Below are positions 9,254 to 20,060 of a stretch of 64,000 nt of DNA, piece by piece (within the stretch, counting starts at the first letter, position 1; each line of letters starts with the position of its first letter). The position numbers were made by a program, and so were the translations under genes. The notes beneath the pieces were generated by a model. That model ran no database searches. It was not told where the DNA came from and worked only from the letters and a program-made list of their open reading frames with translations. The stretch comes from Ulva prolifera (taxonomy: Eukaryota; Chlorophyta; Ulvophyceae; Ulvales; Ulvaceae). Location: assembly GCA_023078555.1 (NCBI GenBank), contig CM041202.1:1298022-1362021 (forward strand). Direction: 5' to 3'.

Positions 9254-9457
9254 TTGCCCAATCAGCTGATCTACCTTGCGAAGCGGGCCTTCGCCCACCT
9301 GGCTGCTGATGGAACTGAAGATGCGGTGTCTGGTGATGATGGTCATGTGCCACTCGCTCTGGAGCGGGGGTCACGGTCGGTCTTCGTTCCAGCCATCAAG
9401 CCTCTTTGGTGTGGGTCGATCTTGCAGCTGGGGAGCTGGAAATTTCACAGTCTCTGA
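9254..9457 (+). CDS. Candidate exon downstream of the C-terminal exon
   Basis: Protein-like frame N-Q-L-I-Y-L-A-K-R-A-F-A-H-L, then D-G-T-E-D-A-V-S-G-D-D-G-H-V-P-L-A-L-E-R, present almost unchanged at 34211-34414. It has no intact counterpart in the third copy near 20070. The minus strand is also open here (9122-9346), so this is tentative. Confidence 0.25.
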   Translation: MPNQLIYLAKRAFAHLAADGTEDAVSGDDGHVPLALERGSRSVFVPAIKPLWCGSILQLGSWKFHSL

Positions 9458-9622
9458 GGAGCTGTCACCTGTTTTGAAGCCTCTACATGTTCTGCAGCCT
9501 CAAATGAGCTGCCACCTGTTCTGATTTCCCTGTTCAAATCCTTAGGACTGCAAACTGTTATGATTTTTTTCTGGTATCAGCAGATGTGTTTGGGCTCGCA
9601 GGGAGGAGTGTGATAGATTTCT

Positions 9623-10075
9623 GTGTGCATTCCCGACACAATCGACAGTGTTCAAAGTGCCCTCGGTACTGCAAAGCTGCATCATGAGTATATATATGTG
9701 TCGAGTCACAGTACCAATCATGAGGAAAACGACAAGATCCGGTATGCTGTACCGATGGAGCTACCTTTGGATCATGGTACGGCAGCATCTTTTCCGCATG
9801 CCCACGAATTCTTGAAGGGTGCGGAGATTGCCAGGGAATCATTGACAGATTGCCCTGTGATTTGCCTATTCCCTGCTCTAATTTGCCTTTATCTAGGGCG
9901 TGCAAACGTATGCCGTAGTTGTCATCGCCAATGTGACCAGCTGCAGCGGTGGAGTAGGCCTAGGTGGATTCGTGCGTGTGGTACGAGTACGGAGGCGAGG
10001 CGAATGCTGTCGCAAATGAGCAAGAAAAAGACAGTGAGACTTTGCTCTGAGAAGGTGTATGTGGTATGCTGGACG
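9623..10075 (+). CDS. Candidate exon interrupted by the 10076-11472 element
   Basis: The ORF reads M-C-I-P-D-T-I-D-S-V-Q-S-A-L, then D-K-I-R-Y-A-V-P-M-E-L-P-L-D-H-G-T and a Cys/His stretch (C-R-S-C-H-R-Q-C). The block D-x-I-x-Y-x-x-x-x-E-L-P-L-x-H-G-T is conserved at 21278-21330 and 46813-46862, supporting coding origin. The undisturbed copy 34580-35041 ends a few codons after the point where the inverted-repeat element inserted in this copy, so here the natural end of the ORF is replaced by transposon sequence. Confidence 0.35.
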
Positions 10076-11472
10076 AGGGGGTCATCCACTCCCGCTAAAG
10101 GGTGGTCCCCCCCCGGGCGCGCAAAATTCGCTGCGAAACAGAGAAATTGGGGAAGGTTTCCACTATTGTTTAGGTAGGTTGGGAACTCGTAGTGTTCGAT
10201 CTCAGTCTTGGGAAAAGTCCCCAAGGTTCGTACCCTTTTCGGCACAAATCAGCCATTCTCCCCAATATCGACAGAACGAAGAGATAACGTCCCCAATCAC
10301 TCGCCTTTGCTTCCAGAACACAAACCACGCCATAAATAGGCTATAATATGGTTGGTGTATTTCCGTTGTATGCGGGTGACCCGACACAGTGTGTACAGTA
10401 CGTATTGTCGTTCGGCTGCCAATCAACTTGCTGGAGATGGCAAGCAAGCGTCGATCGATGGTGTTTTTGTTATATGTTAAGCAGTGTCGTTGATCAATGA
10501 GACAACGCCGATTACGTGCGTCGACGGCTGTATGGCACGTTTGCACGCACAGTTCTTTCGTAACGCGACGCAACCACGTGCTCATCGCATACCAAAACAC
10601 GACCATTAGATCAGCAGTCGGAACAAGCATTCTGCGCTGTTTGACAGCGTCCTCGCGAGAAGTAGCCCACATCGGAGGATGTCAGGCACTCAATTTCTCC
10701 ACGACAGACTCGACACCTCACTAAACACATCGACCACACTACGCCACTTACTCCAGGAGTTGGACTTGCATCCCGTATGTGGGCCCGTTTGAGCCTCGAC
10801 CGTTGTTCAGCTCTGCAACTGCATTGGCTTGCACACTGCACGAGCACAAATGCTCCGAACGGCTGTGACTTGGTTCCTGTCGATGTCCAGGCAACAAAAC
10901 GAGTTTATATGCTCTCGTGATTTTGCTTATGTTGTCAAGCAGGGTCCATTTGGTGCACCTCCGGGTCACCGTCTGCTGCCGTGTCAGAGAGACAGGAACG
11001 ATTCGAGAGCGCTGAAACTGCAGATGCCAAGACACGTAAAATGGTGTGATAATTTTCGAATAGACACAGTTAAAGCTACTCGCTTTGTCTCACTTGTGCA
11101 CTGTTACCCCTGCGTGCCGTCTCAACGTGCACGAATCAGCTGCCTCCCAGTTGACAAATTCGATGCATCGCGGCCGTCTAGGGGCAACATAACACAATAG
11201 CAAAGGTTGTAGAAGAAGTTTGGGAAAGATTGGGAAAGGAGCTGAGACACTGGGCAACATTGGGGAGCCGAGGACGGCAAATCGAGGTTCTCCGCAACCA
11301 GACCGGCCATTTCGGCGATTGTGACCCATTTTGCCCAAGACTCCGAACTAAAACACTACGATTGTTCATTCAACATAGACAATAGTGGAAACCTTCCCCA
11401 ATTTCTCTGTTTCGCAGCGAATTTTGCGCGCCCGGGGGGGGACCACCCTTTAGCGGGAGTGGATGACCCCCT
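10076..11472. mobile_element. DNA element with 94-bp perfect terminal inverted repeats, 8-bp TSD
   Basis: 10076-10169 and 11379-11472 are exact reverse complements over 94 bp, starting AGGGGGTCATCCACTCCC. The 8-bp GCTGGACG directly flanks both ends (10068-10075 and 11473-11480) and occurs once at the empty site in unit B (about 35021-35028). Subterminal blocks are also partly inverted (CGTAGTGTT and AGTCTTGGG near both ends). The 1,397-bp body is more AT-rich than its surroundings. An 8-bp duplication is typical of hAT, P and some other superfamilies; none is diagnosed. It is probably non-autonomous. Confidence 0.95.
10202..10672 (-). CDS. 156-codon ORF inside the inverted-repeat element
   Basis: This is the longest ORF within the element. 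Composition is protein-like (M-V-V-F-W-Y-A-M-S-T-W-L-R-R-V, C-H-T-A-V-D-A-R), but I see no DDE/D, zinc-finger or dimerisation motif of a transposase. It may be a remnant of the transposase gene or chance. Confidence 0.2.
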   Translation of the reverse strand: MWATSREDAVKQRRMLVPTADLMVVFWYAMSTWLRRVTKELCVQTCHTAVDARNRRCLIDQRHCLTYNKNTIDRRLLAISSKLIGSRTTIRTVHTVSGHPHTTEIHQPYYSLFMAWFVFWKQRRVIGDVISSFCRYWGEWLICAEKGTNLGDFSQD

Positions 11473-12880
11473 GCTGGACGCGTAGATCTATGTGAATCTT
11501 CGCATCTGTGCATTTGATTGCATGACCTGATGGAGCTGTGTCATGAAAAGCCCCGGTTTTTGTCATCTGGGTCCACTAGCCAGTGTGAGCGGTGACAAAA
11601 TTGACCACTTGCCGACGTAAATGTACTCGGTGCATGTCTTCCAGCGCATGGTTCTGAGATGCAAACATACGATCATGCAGTATGCCGCCATCGATGGCTG
11701 CTTGCCACAGCTTCCCCACAGCCACAGCACAAGCCAAAGCAGCGTGAACCATGCCACATCATAGGCAATTGAAGAGCTATAGCTATGCGCACGGGACATG
11801 CAATGACTCGGAGACAAGCCGCGAGCAATGCGTTGGCTTGCGCATGCGCCCGCCCACCAGAGCATTCGTCGTCAACTAGCATGGATTGCGCAACGGAATG
11901 CCGTAAAAAATATTTCTGAAGTCTTACGCATGGACGGGGGGAGGTCATGCTGCGCCCGCAGGTACGTATCGTCGGACCTCGAACCGCAGCTCTGGAGGAA
12001 GCACCTGGAAGTCGACATATCGTCGTTTATACGCTATTCTGTGTACAATTTATATCTTCTATTCATTTCTGGGATGACAGGGGTGATGGTGCGACAGCAT
12101 GGCCTGTGGGTGGAGAAGGGGGAGACATCAGGCGCTCGAGCACGTCAGATCATGTGCTGAGTATCGGTACCTTGTATACAGCGCAGTGCAGCTTTAAGTA
12201 TTGAGAGCAAGTCAAACATGACGATTGCATCGCGCAAAACAAGCAATCCTGCTGCCGACCTTGTTCCGCGAGCTTGCACAAACAGATACTACAAGCTGGC
12301 GCTTCAACAGCACGTAAGTCAGCATATGCTGTCTTTCTCTTTTGTTTCAATAGCTCGCCAGCGCTGTTGATCAAATGGTGTGTGCCATGCTTGTGGTGAA
12401 GTTTGAAGCACCTGTGGCCAAACTGATGCAATGACCTCCTATGCTACTTGTGTACAGCAACGCGCAAGTTCAATCAGCTGCAAGCAGAAACACTGCTAAT
12501 GAAATTCTATCGCAGCCTCACATTATTACGCTGCTGACCAAGACTCACGAACCACGGCATGCTTGCATGCTTACTGCCAAAGCCAAAGTCGCGACGCCAT
12601 CTGCAGATGGCGCCACAGCTGTAGCCTGCTACGTATACATTGAACGCGAGCAGGCATGTGCGGGATCGCGCATTGGAAAATCATAGCTTCTGTGCGCCGA
12701 GCACTGCCTCATGCAGATCACAGGAAGTGGCCCTGGCTGCTTTTTTTATGTCGCGTATTGAACAGAGTATGGTTCGCTCGACATAGAGTCCGAAGAGATG
12801 CGTTACAATGGCCAGGCACTGGTGATGGTGGGCTTTGCAAAGGTGAACCACCCCCGCCATAAACATGTGTTGCTGTGATT

Positions 12881-13367
12881 GTGTTACAAGGACAAAGGCA
12901 GCAAGGCGGGCAGCACCGCGAAAGAAGCAAACACACGAAGCAAACACCGAGACACCCGCGCACGCGACACCCACCACGCCCAGAACATCCGGAGTCCATC
13001 ACCGGGAGTCCATCACCGGCGCAGCAAACGACACAGATCCGCAGACCGCCAAGCACACACCCACACACCCATACACAAACGCACAGATCCCATGGCCTAC
13101 ACACCACAACACAACCGCCAACACCACAACGCCCGCCGCCGTACGACAGGGCCACACCCAACACACTGCTTCTTGAGGCCGCCCATCCTGGCCCCCGCCC
13201 GACTGCCGGGGGCCGCCCTAGCCCCAAACCCCACCCCCACCCCCCGAGCCACAGCACACCACGCCAGCCCTGCACACCGCCGCGTAGCCCCGCCGGCCCA
13301 CGCCGCACCGTACCCAGGACAATGCATCGCCCAAGCCGTCTCCGCAGTCCCTGCACTTGCCAACGAA
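12881..13367 (-). mobile_element. 487-bp retroposon of the CCTTGTAACAC-tail family
   Basis: TGCTGTGATT occurs at 12871-12880 and 13368-13377, flanking a 487-bp insert. On the minus strand the insert is GT-rich and ends GCCTTTGTCCTTGTAACAC. The tail is shared with many loci (17.7, 25.6, 29.75, 29.87, 31.5, 45.8, 51.2, 60.0 kb). The body is low-complexity G/T-rich with no coding domain, so it is probably a non-autonomous retroposon mobilised by a LINE. The unit-B copy is 36410-36867. Confidence 0.75.
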
Positions 13368-14084
13368 TGCTGTGATTTTGTGCGCATCACGTCTACTTCA
13401 AGTTCGTTACGCGCTTCTGATTCGAGTTCGTGAGGAAACTGCATCAGACGGCCTGCATCGCTTCGACTTCGGAACAGATTTCATTTGTATCTTCTGTGTC
13501 TCTGCCTGTCGTTGTGTCCGGGCTCCAAGTTCCTGTTCAGGCTGTGCACCAAGTCCGCTGCCATGACATCTGCGCCGCAGTCTTTCAGACTACAATGTGA
13601 AGATATCGCCATATATAAGGTATACCTTATTTCACGCGAACAATCAGTCCTCGCTGTCGAAGCATTCATCAGTGAGCAGATCAACGATTTGAAAGCAGGG
13701 CTCTATAGTGTCCTTTTTTCCATCACGGACACAGATGGAGCTCAGGCTCAGCTTTGACAAGAGTATTCGTGGACCTGTTTGGGAAGTGTCGCTTCGTATG
13801 TATCATGGCCACAGTGCCATGTAGTCTGTGCTGGAGCTCTGCCATGCAACATTGGGCCATACAATACGAGAGATCCGAGCTCAGGTAGTTTTCCGCACCT
13901 TGTGCAGGGCACACGCCGCTGTTGACTATGGCTGATCTCATCTGCTATAGCTAATGGCCATCCCTTCGTCGCCAGATATTAATTGATATCTTAAGATCAG
14001 GGCAGCGTGGACCAGGATGCACAAGGAGCACAGGCTGATGGTACTGATCAAGCACAGAAAATGCGCTAGCCCGTTGCTGGGCGT

Positions 14085-14345
14085 GCTGTGTTGCGCAGCT
14101 CCGTCGGCTGCTGGGCATGCGGTGGTTGGCCGCTCGAGCTCGGTGCGCTGCTGGCCATGCTGTGTTGCGCAGTTCGGTCGGCTGCTGGGCATGCTGTGTT
14201 GCACAGCTCGGGCGGCCACCGGGCAAGCTGTGTTGCGCAGCTCAGCCGGCTGCTACGCATGCTGTGTTGCGCAGCTCGGTGCAACGCTGGGTATGCTGTT
14301 GTTTTGCGCAGCTCGACTTGCTGCCGGGCATGCGGCACTGCCGTG
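14085..14345. repeat. 34-bp minisatellite, about 7.5 units
   Basis: Diverged units of the form GCTGCTGGGCATGCTG followed by TGTTGCGCAGCTCGGTCG repeat head to tail. All frames on one strand stay open (Ala/Gln/Ser or Cys-rich), which produces the long shadow ORFs at 14017-14673 and 14088-14636. The unit-B copy is 37618-37886 and has a 6-bp palindromic insertion. Confidence 0.9.
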
Positions 14346-14597
14346 CTGCACTACTCCTGGACCTGTGACGCACGGTCCCGGGGCTCCCATGCAAAGCACG
14401 TGGTCGAGTGGGAGAGACAGCACAGCCGTGCCTCCGGGGTCAATGTTAACGTGCTGTGCTCTGTCTGGTACGCTATGCACGGCACCGTACATGGAACACT
14501 ACGTTGCTCCAACTATGCACCAGGCCCCGGCATCATGTGTCTACATGCATATGCATATGATGCAAGCGGATGGTGCTCGGGCCTGGTGCCCAGTGGG

Positions 14598-14664
14598 AGC
14601 AACGCTGCAGGTACGGTCGTGTGCCCTATACTATAGGGCACACGACCCTACCTGCAGCGTTGCT
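14598..14664. repeat. 67-bp near-perfect palindrome (33-bp arms)
   Basis: AGCAACGCTGCAGGTA-C-GGTCGTGTGCCCTATA, a single central C, then the reverse complement with one mismatch. It is identical at 38144-38210 in unit B. It may be a mini-element, a large excision footprint or a hairpin RNA; the sequence alone does not decide. Confidence 0.9.
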
Positions 14665-14792
14665 AGTTGCTGAGATCCACGCCGCAGAAGATCTGCTCTA
14701 GCTATAGTGCCGATGGGTGCCGCGCGCAGCATTGCGTCCTTCATATCTGGCACGCTCGTACGTACACACTGTACCAGAGCGAAGATTCTGTT

Positions 14793-14864
14793 TTTTTTTT
14801 TACAAAAGAGTGAACGGGAGAAAACAAACACTGAAACCGAACCTCATCCGAAAATCAACAGCAA
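14793..14864 (-). mobile_element. Truncated LINE 3' end, 72 bp, with TSD
   Basis: AAGATTCTGTT at 14782-14792 and 14865-14875 flanks the reverse complement of the LINE terminus (CTCCCGTTCACTCTTTTGTA). A T-run on this strand corresponds to a short A-tail. Also present in unit B (38340-38409), so it predates the duplication. Confidence 0.85.
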
Positions 14865-15361
14865 AAGATTCTGTTGTATGTATGCAAGAGTGGACAGGCG
14901 TACACAAAAACAGCAAAGGATCTTCCGTAGCAACCCAACAGAATGCAATTGCGTACACGCATGCATCGAAGCCAACTTATCTTGCGAGATAGGGCACACA
15001 TCATAAGTGCATGTCAACGTGTTGTAACGAATCCACGAACTGTGAAAATTTCCACGCAGGCGTGATGGGCCGCCACTGGTGGTCAACGCAGGAAGCGCGA
15101 AGCACCTGCGCCGCCAGAGCTGCAGCGAGCTGCTTCAACGCAAGCGTAGCCGGCTTGCCCTGAAGATATGCACACGTCTACAGCTGTAGGATAGCCGGTT
15201 CTGGAGAAATTCTTCTGCGGTACTTGCCTGTACCCAGTTGCTCGTCTGTAGCAACCTTCTGCAGCAACCACTGGCATGTGTTCGGCGTATCGGCCGAGGC
15301 ATTGCCACGCCACAAAGAGATATCTCAAAGACCCGCGCCCATCGCCGTGTACGCAAAAACA

Positions 15362-15413
15362 TCGGATGAGATTTGGTATCAGTGTTTGTTTTCTCCCGTT
15401 CACTCTTTTGTAA
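15362..15413 (+). mobile_element. Truncated LINE 3' end, 52 bp, with TSD
   Basis: TCGGATGAGATTTGG continues into CTCCCGTTCACTCTTTTGTA. Flanking ACGCAAGAACA is exact in unit B (43429-43439 and 43492-43502) and has one mismatch here (15351-15361 and 15414-15424). Present in both units. Confidence 0.85.
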
Positions 15414-15419
15414 ACGCAA

Positions 15420-17280
15420 GAACACGATGCGCACCGCGTCAGAACGCACGCGATCTCGGAATTGCCCGTCACGGTCGACAAAGATCTTGCTCGCAAGTCG
15501 CAACAGCGACAGCGACAGGCGTTCCCGCGAAGGCCAGCCGAATATTAATGCCTTGTGAACATGTATGAATGTAGCCGCTGACTCATCTGTTGCACACTTG
15601 CGACTTGCGAACGAGCCTTGCCGAGGGATGACAGCACCGGTGGCCTCCGGTACCGTTTTAAAAATTGTACGAACGATGTCGCAGGCGTTGCCGGCCTACG
15701 ACGTCGCAACTCGAATTTACGAACAGCTGTGAACATGGTACCGTCGACAAGTGAAAAGTTCCCAGCACCGCCAGCCCGCACCAAACAGAAGGGGGAACAC
15801 GTCCAGAATCACTTGTGACGGAAACGTACACGGTACACGAAGATGATTACAGGCAAGCTATGTTGTAATTGGCTGAGTGCAGGGGGGTCCGACGTCCATG
15901 AAAACGATCCAAATGCAAAGTTACCACTCCAGAGACACTGAACTCCACAGAATGGCGTCGCAAACTTGAGATGCCATAACCATAGCTCTGGACACTCATT
16001 AATTCAATGTGTCATGACGCGACGCATCCATCATGATTGCTTGATGGGACAGACATTGATTTCGGGTGATGATCATGAGAGCGTCCAGGCTGGTGACATA
16101 TGCCGAACAGTAGTCAGCCCGCCCGCGTCCAGCGCGGGCGGATATATCGCTTGACCCAGTAGTGGCCACTGGACAGAACAACACCGGACCGTGCTCATCC
16201 ACGCATGCGTGGGTGGTGCCTGAACCGCTGAAGGCGGTCGATCGTACCGGTACCATTTCATTTTGCGAGGCAACAAAGGGTATCGCTGTTGCGACATGTT
16301 GTGTGTATACAAGATCTCCATCTGGGAAATGTAAACTTTATTTTTTCGTCGACGCACATGGCTGCACATCCCTGCGTGGCCACGCGTGATTGGTGCCTGC
16401 CGGATCATCTCGGAGATACAGGATGTATGTGAGCCTGTCGCAGGCTGACTCGCAGTGTGATGCTTTAGAAAGCCGCAGGAGACGGGGCAGGTAGCACCGC
16501 ACGAACTACACTACACGCGCCAGGCATTCCTTTCGCAACCATGAATCATGTCTGTATGTAGCTACATACATATGGGTCTGGTTGCTTGCGGTTTTGGATG
16601 ACATTTGCAATGTACAGATTGACAATTCCGGAGACAGGGAGTTGCGCTGACACATGACCTGTCTGTCACACAACCGGCAAAAACTTAAGCCATTGTGTGT
16701 TTGGTGATCCTGGAGTTTCGGGCCCTCACATGGGGCTCAACGTTTTGAACCTGCAGGATACATGCTGTCAGTGATGTCAGTGATGAGGTCAGAAGATTCA
16801 CGAGGAATTCAGCTGGGGGACTGGAGCATGCAAGATTCCACATGCAACATTGTGTCTGTGAAACTATGCTATGCACACAAATTGTGCATTATCCGGTGCA
16901 CCGGATCCGCGGTGATGCATGCAATTTCACCAGCCTGTACACAGCTGCCAGGTGATTGGCCTGTGTCCTTCCACTGTGCACCACATGGTTGCATGCAGGA
17001 ATCTTGCGCAGTATGACAGTATGATCACAGTCATATATATGTGGTCCACAAATACACTTCATGGCCTTGCTTCATAAGTTATGGTGAACCCATAGGATCA
17101 TCATTGCCTGGTCGGAGGTCAATCACATGTCCAGAGATCTCCAAAGAGATGGGCTCTTGATGCCGTGCAGTGCTTCATCGTCAATCTTGTCTGGTGGGCA
17201 GACAGCAGCTCAAGTGGATGCCCTGGAGCAGCCACCTGACCAGCGCGCGCGCCGCAGGCCCACACTTCAAACACAGCCTG
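15420..17280. other. No recognisable gene
   Basis: Near-identical to 43500-45410 in unit B. Only short ORFs (up to 111 codons) on both strands, none with a recognised motif. The two copies differ by several palindromic micro-insertions. Confidence 0.6.
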
Positions 17281-17289
17281 TAATCATAA

Positions 17290-17756
17290 GTGAGCTGCAG
17301 TGCCTGGCAATTGCGCAGTAGGTGGGCCACACACTCTCTTGGGGGGTTGTGCTGGGGGAGGCGGGGCCTCCCCGGGCTGGGGGTTGTTGTTGCGGTCTCG
17401 CTGTTTGTTTTCTGGGCGGCCTTGGCTGCTTGTGCTTCCAGGGCTCGTGCGCCTGGCTGGTGGGCGGGGTTCGGGTGGGGGTGGGCGTGTGGGCGTGGGC
17501 GTGTGTTACAAAGGAAAAAGCCGGAGGGGCAGGTAGCACCGCCAGGACCAAAAGGGAGAGCACAAGAAACGTGTGTGTGGCTGTGTGGCTGTGTGGCTGT
17601 GTGGCTGTGTGGCTGCGTCCGGCGCGGGTGTGGCCGTTGCGTGGGTGTTTTGGTGTGCGCTTCGTGTGGCTTGCTTGCTGCGTGGTGTGCGGTTCCCCTG
17701 GTTCTTGCTTGCGGTGCTACCTGCCCTGCCTCGCTTGCTTTGTCCTTGTAACACAC
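17290..17756 (+). mobile_element. GT-rich retroposon ending CCTTGTAACACAC
   Basis: A G/T-rich block with TGTGGC repeats ends in GCGGTGCTACCTGCC, then GCTTTGTCCTTGTAACAC, the common tail of the second retroposon family. Long ORFs through it (for example 17322-18293) reflect skewed composition and simple repeats rather than a gene. The 5' border is not fixed. Unit-B counterpart: 45412-45794. Confidence 0.6.
17507..17569 (-). mobile_element. 63-bp truncated retroposon, unit A only
   Basis: CGTGTGT at 17500-17506 and 17570-17576 flanks 63 bp beginning TACAAAGGAAAAAGCC, the inverted tail of the CCTTGTAAC family. Unit B (about 45636) has the uninterrupted site. Confidence 0.85.
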
Positions 17757-18737
17757 ACTCTCTTGGCTGCGGCCTTACGCAGATCACAGTTCACAGTTCC
17801 AATGCAGCCTGACTCATATCCTGACTCATATCCTGACTTGGAGGTCAGCCACCACGTGGTGGCACACCACCACTGGTGGCACGCCAGCTTGCAGGTGAAG
17901 GCACCAGCTGCACCTACTGGCAGTGTCACACCACACGGATGCACCCACACCTCCTGCCTCCTGCCTCCTGCCTCCTGCCCCCTGCCTCCTGCCACGTGGG
18001 ACGTGGGACGAGGCGAGGCGAGGCGATGTGAGACGGTCATACCCCCCAGCCCAGGCCATCACACAGCAGTGGGCAGCCGCCCTACAGCCCCCTCCCCCGC
18101 CCGACTGCAGTGTACATGTGCGCCTCCACTCTCACGCAAAGCATCAGTTGCAGCCCCCTCCAGGCACCTATTTGTGTTAAGCCCCCATTCAGGCACTGAT
18201 ATGTCTGAATCCCCCAACAGGCACTCGAGTGTGTTGAGCCCCCGTCAGCCACTGATATGTCTGAAGCCCCCCTCCTGCACCACCGGACACTGACTCCCGC
18301 CTGCCTTGAGCTGAGCTTACTGTGGACCGCTAGCTGAGGTTATTCCGACCACAGAACCATATTGGGCTCCAGAAACCAGTTGCCCGGACGGGTGTGACAC
18401 CGATCTGTACCACAGACTCACGAGAGTCTGAATTTTGGACAACCGAGGATGGCAGAAGGCAGGCAGGGAGGCAGGGCGAGCCTTTCGGACGTGCCTGGTG
18501 GCCAACGAGCGGCGAGGGGTCAACGTCGACGCAGTGCACGCACATGCACGTGTGTTGCGCGGATGGCGGCCGCGAGTCGGGAAACACTGCAACACCAGCC
18601 TTGAGCGCAAGGATACAATGAACCAGTCCAGCGCATCCACGCCACAGCCGCATGCAGCGCACGCAAAACCCATGGCGCCCCCGCAACCAGCACAAACACC
18701 CAGAGCGGGCATGTGTGTCCCAGCTATTAGTAGTCAT

Positions 18738-18975
18738 GACCACTAATTATGTTATAACCAGTCCTGAGCTGATCATCAGTCCTGAGCTGGTCACCGTCGG
18801 GCCGGAGGCCATTGCGGATCAGCTGCTCAGCACTCTGAGGCAGCTAGCGCCGATGGCAGCACCACCGCTTCGGGAGGCCCATCGGCTGTTGACGCGCGCG
18901 GGGGCGGCTTTCAAGCGGGACCACGCTGTACCACTGCAGCTAGGCCAGTGTGACGAAGTCACCTCTCGCCCCATG
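18738..18975 (+). CDS. Central exon of the unrecognised family (copy 2)
   Basis: M-T-T-N-Y-V-I-T-S-P-E-L leads into V-T-V-G-P-E-A-I-A-D-Q-L-L-S-T-L, ending R-P-M at 18973-18975 before a GTATGT donor. The shared part starts at 18788; the part upstream differs from copy 1. The ORF stays open to 19200 if the donor is ignored. Downstream exons of this copy are broken. Confidence 0.35.
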
Positions 18976-19256
18976 GTATGTCGTGTGTGCCCCGGATTGG
19001 GCGCTGCTTGCTCATCGGTTACCGGTGAAATTGAGCTCTGGCTGACGAGATCGCACTGTGGTTCCGGTTCGGGTTCCAGTCCGGCGGCACTGGTTCGGGG
19101 GCGCCTGACTCACACTCGGAGTGTGCGCTTGCTCGGCAGTGAGTGTGAACTCGAGCTGATTATCTCATGCGATCACCGTGCTTTCAGTCTGCTATGCTAG
19201 TGTGCATGTGATCTGCAGACGCTACACGTCGCCGTCAGCATGGGTGGGCTGCTGCA

Positions 19257-19523
19257 ATGCAGGTGCTCTGGCAACGAGCAGCAGAGGCCGAGGATCTTGG
19301 AGTTTGTGTTCGTTGAAACAATTCTATGGTTGCTTTGCAAGTGGCTGAGGATGGAGGGAAGCCCGCTGATGCGAATGTATGCATGTTCATGCGTGTGGGG
19401 CGTGAGGTTGCCAGGTTCCGATTGGTGTTGAGTGGCCATGTTAGATGCCAGTCTCCACTGCCCTCTCGCGAGTGCGTGCGTGTGTGCGCGGAAGCTGCCC
19501 GTCTTGAGTTCCGGTCGCTGTGA
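19257..19523 (+). pseudogene. Conserved family segment with TGA (copy 2)
   Basis: M-Q-V-L-W-Q-R-A-A-E-A-E-D-L-G-V-C-V-R, then TGA at 19314-19316, then V-A-L-Q-V-A-E-D-G-G-K-P-A-D-A-N-V and M-F-M-R-V-G-R-E-V-A-R-F-R-L-V-L-S-G-H, to TGA 19521-19523. Same frame and same break position as in copies 1 and 3. Confidence 0.35.
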
Positions 19524-19549
19524 AAGTCATGTTTCCGGTGCATGCGCAG

Positions 19550-19961
19550 AGAAGCGCATACTGCAGTCGGCCACACAAGTCGACTTGCCACAGCTGCCGG
19601 AGCGGCCACAACATGATCGGGCTGCCGGATGAGGGCATGGTCAAGATGCGATCTCCTCCCGTGCGTGGCAATCTGCTTCACCCGCTCCAACGATGTGCAC
19701 AGCACCCACACGCCTCAACAACACTAGCAGCTCTGTCGACTCCACCAGGGCTGCCGCTGAACTGGCTAAATGGATGATCACACTCCCCCCCATCCCAGAT
19801 CTGCTGCTGCTGCTGCCGTTGCAACTGCCGACTCTGCCACTTCCGACGATGCCACCACCGAGGATGCAGTTGCTGGGGCGTCCACAGATGCGGCTGCGGC
19901 TGCCGAGGCTGCCACGAGTGTGGCTGCTGCTAGCAAGGCTGTTTCAGCAACAGTTGTCTAG
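19550..19961 (+). pseudogene. C-terminal exon, inactivated copy 2
   Basis: Compared with 8723-9180 it has a 12-nt in-frame deletion removing most of the basic patch, a CGA-to-TGA nonsense change (19628-19630) and a 1-nt deletion in the AAAATGG run near 19771 that shifts the frame. The Ala-rich end then resumes in the original frame from 19770 and keeps the TAG stop. Confidence 0.6.
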
Positions 19962-20060
19962 CTTGGTAGGGTGGGGTGACAGCGGCGCTGCTGCATGCTG
20001 CATGCGACTTGCGGTGATATAATCCAACGATGGATTACTGCTGGTGAAGTGTTTGGAACG

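Noticed and set aside
12681-13444. Long C-rich/G-rich ORFs on both strands
   Set aside because: They coincide with the GT-rich retroposon at 12881-13367 and its flanks; open frames are due to skewed base composition.
14017-14673. 218-codon ORF over the minisatellite
   Set aside because: The 34-bp repeat lacks stops in several frames; the resulting Cys/Ala-rich reading is a repeat artefact.
17322-18293. 323-codon ORF (and its 332-codon counterpart at 45419-46417)
   Set aside because: It runs through GT-rich retroposon, TGTGGC repeats and Pro-rich minisatellite; composition keeps several frames open, and the A and B versions differ by non-frame-preserving insertions.
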